A DNA stretch of 6,083 nt from assembly GCA_029856445.1 (NCBI GenBank), contig JAHQWY010000231.1, positions 1 to 6,083 on the forward strand, read 5' to 3'. The position numbers were made by a program, and so were the translations under genes. Shown here piece by piece: positions 5,354 through 6,083 of this stretch; the first letter of the stretch is position 1; each line of letters begins with the position of its first letter. Below the pieces are notes generated by a model. It saw nothing but the letters and a program-made list of their open reading frames with translations. It was not told where the DNA came from and made no database searches. The DNA comes from Promethearchaeia archaeon. GTDB taxonomy: Archaea > Asgardarchaeota > Lokiarchaeia > Sigyniarchaeales > SOKP01.

Positions 5354-5378
5354 AAGACAATTTTTTGTCTTATTGTCT
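5354..5378. promoter_or_regulatory. Dyad plus third half-site before acyl-CoA synthetase gene (possible operator)
   Basis: AAGACAA (5354-5360) and TTGTCTT (5365-5371) are exact 7-bp inverted repeats around TTTT. A further TTGTCT (5373-5378) follows directly. The group ends 8 bases before the ATG at 5387. With a weak TATA-like ATATAG (5341-5346), it would cover the transcription start, a classic repressor position. It could also form a small RNA hairpin in the leader. Confidence 0.45.
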
Positions 5379-5386
5379 GAGAATTG

Positions 5387-6083
5387 ATGGAAAAGATGAG
5401 TAATTCGGTTATAGAAACTGTTGATTTATTTTATAATCCAAAATCAGTCGCAGTAATTGGTGCTTCAAAGGTTCCAATGAAAGGTGGAAACCGTATAGTT
5501 CAAAATTTACAATTAAATGGCTATAAAGGTCAGATTTATCCTGTTAATCCCAATTATAGTGAAGAAGATGAAATTTATGGTTTCAAATTTAAAAAATCTG
5601 TTTTAGATATTGAAGATGAAGTCGATCTTGCCATTTTTTATGTAAATAATCGTATTGTTACTGATATTATAAAAGATTGTGTCAAGAAAGGAATAAAAGC
5701 GGCTATAATACAAAGTGCTGGTTTTGAGGAAGTGGGAATAGAAGGGTTAAAATTGAGAGATGAAATTGCGGCCGTTACTGAAAATTTCACCAAACTACGG
5801 CTTATTGGTCCTAACTGTATGGGAATCAGTCGGTTCGATGGAGATTATAAAGATAAAAAGGGAGGTTTCTTCACTGGTCAATTTACGTTAGCGCATTATA
5901 AAAGAGGTAATGCTGCCATTATAACCCAAAGTGGATTTTTAAATGGTGGGATCGCACCAACAATTTTTCATCAGTACCCAAATTTAGGATTTAGGTATAT
6001 TGTTTCAATTGGAAACAAGATGGACTTGGGAGAAAATGAATTTTTAGAATATATATTAGAAGATGAAACTGTGAACGTCATCG
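5387..6083 (+). CDS. ADP-forming acyl-CoA synthetase (acetate-CoA ligase family), N-terminal part
   Basis: The frame is open from ATG 5387 to the window end: 232 codons and one base. The product belongs to the NDP-forming acyl-CoA synthetase family (archaeal ACD, succinyl-CoA-synthetase-like), which interconverts acyl-CoA, ADP and phosphate with the acid, CoA and ATP. Residues counted from 5387 show the CoA-binding Rossmann start FYNPKSVAVIGAS (15-27), GYKGQIYPVNP (45-55), DLAIFYV (80-86), SAGF (110-113), GPNCMG (141-146), TQSGFLNGG (180-188) and SIGNKMDLGENEFLEYI near the end. The phosphorylated histidine of this family lies farther on, beyond the window. An ATG at 5396 is in frame and equally possible; a TTG at 5384 also is, and a stop at 5378-5380 limits the start upstream. 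No clear Shine-Dalgarno site is seen. Whether it continues into a fused beta (ATP-grasp) part is unknown. Confidence 0.88.
   Translation, partial: MEKMSNSVIETVDLFYNPKSVAVIGASKVPMKGGNRIVQNLQLNGYKGQIYPVNPNYSEEDEIYGFKFKKSVLDIEDEVDLAIFYVNNRIVTDIIKDCVKKGIKAAIIQSAGFEEVGIEGLKLRDEIAAVTENFTKLRLIGPNCMGISRFDGDYKDKKGGFFTGQFTLAHYKRGNAAIITQSGFLNGGIAPTIFHQYPNLGFRYIVSIGNKMDLGENEFLEYILEDETVNVI

Noticed and set aside
1..6083. CRISPR arrays, tRNA or rRNA genes, insertion sequences
   Set aside because: No regularly spaced repeats, cloverleaf-like GC-rich segments, transposase motifs or terminal inverted repeats were seen in the window.

Overview
The window is strongly AT-rich and gene-dense, and it looks archaeal. 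Translation signals are either GGTGA(T)-type Shine-Dalgarno sequences or absent with a TATA-like element about 25-30 bases before the ATG, which fits leaderless mRNAs. Gene ends carry plain T-runs instead of strong hairpins, and the last gene is an ADP-forming type acyl-CoA synthetase. A roadblock/LC7-like small protein and the protein style suggest an Asgard (Lokiarchaeia-like) archaeon. That placement is inference only; no rRNA or marker gene is present.

Layout, left to right. (1) The 3' end of a nitronate monooxygenase/FabK-like flavoprotein gene (1-328) is followed by a complete tandem paralogue (454-1533). (2) A small roadblock-like protein (1614-1994). (3) A double-hotdog, MaoC-like acyl dehydratase-type protein (2124-3023). 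(4) A short-chain dehydrogenase/reductase whose Rossmann motif lies upstream of any canonical start codon; its best start is an ATC at 3263 (3263-4177). (5) On the minus strand, a small SAM-dependent DNA-methylase-like protein (4227-4880) and a 68-residue orphan protein (4976-5182). (6) On the plus strand, the first 232 codons of an ADP-forming acyl-CoA synthetase, running off the end (5387-6083). No gene-free stretch exceeds 300 bases; the longest are 3024-3262 and 5183-5386.

The plus-strand enzymes form a plausible acyl-CoA theme: a flavin-dependent reductase/oxidase (two copies), a hotdog hydratase-type protein, an SDR hydroxyacyl dehydrogenase/ketoreductase-type protein and a CoA-ligase. 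These correspond by fold to FabK, FabZ and FabG. Each gene appears to have its own promoter and terminator, so this would be a neighbourhood of separately transcribed genes and not one operon. The substrate cannot be read from sequence. The most notable oddities are the missing canonical start of the SDR gene, the tandem flavoprotein duplication, two perfect dyads in front of the hotdog and acyl-CoA synthetase genes, and the altered catalytic motif of the methylase-like protein.
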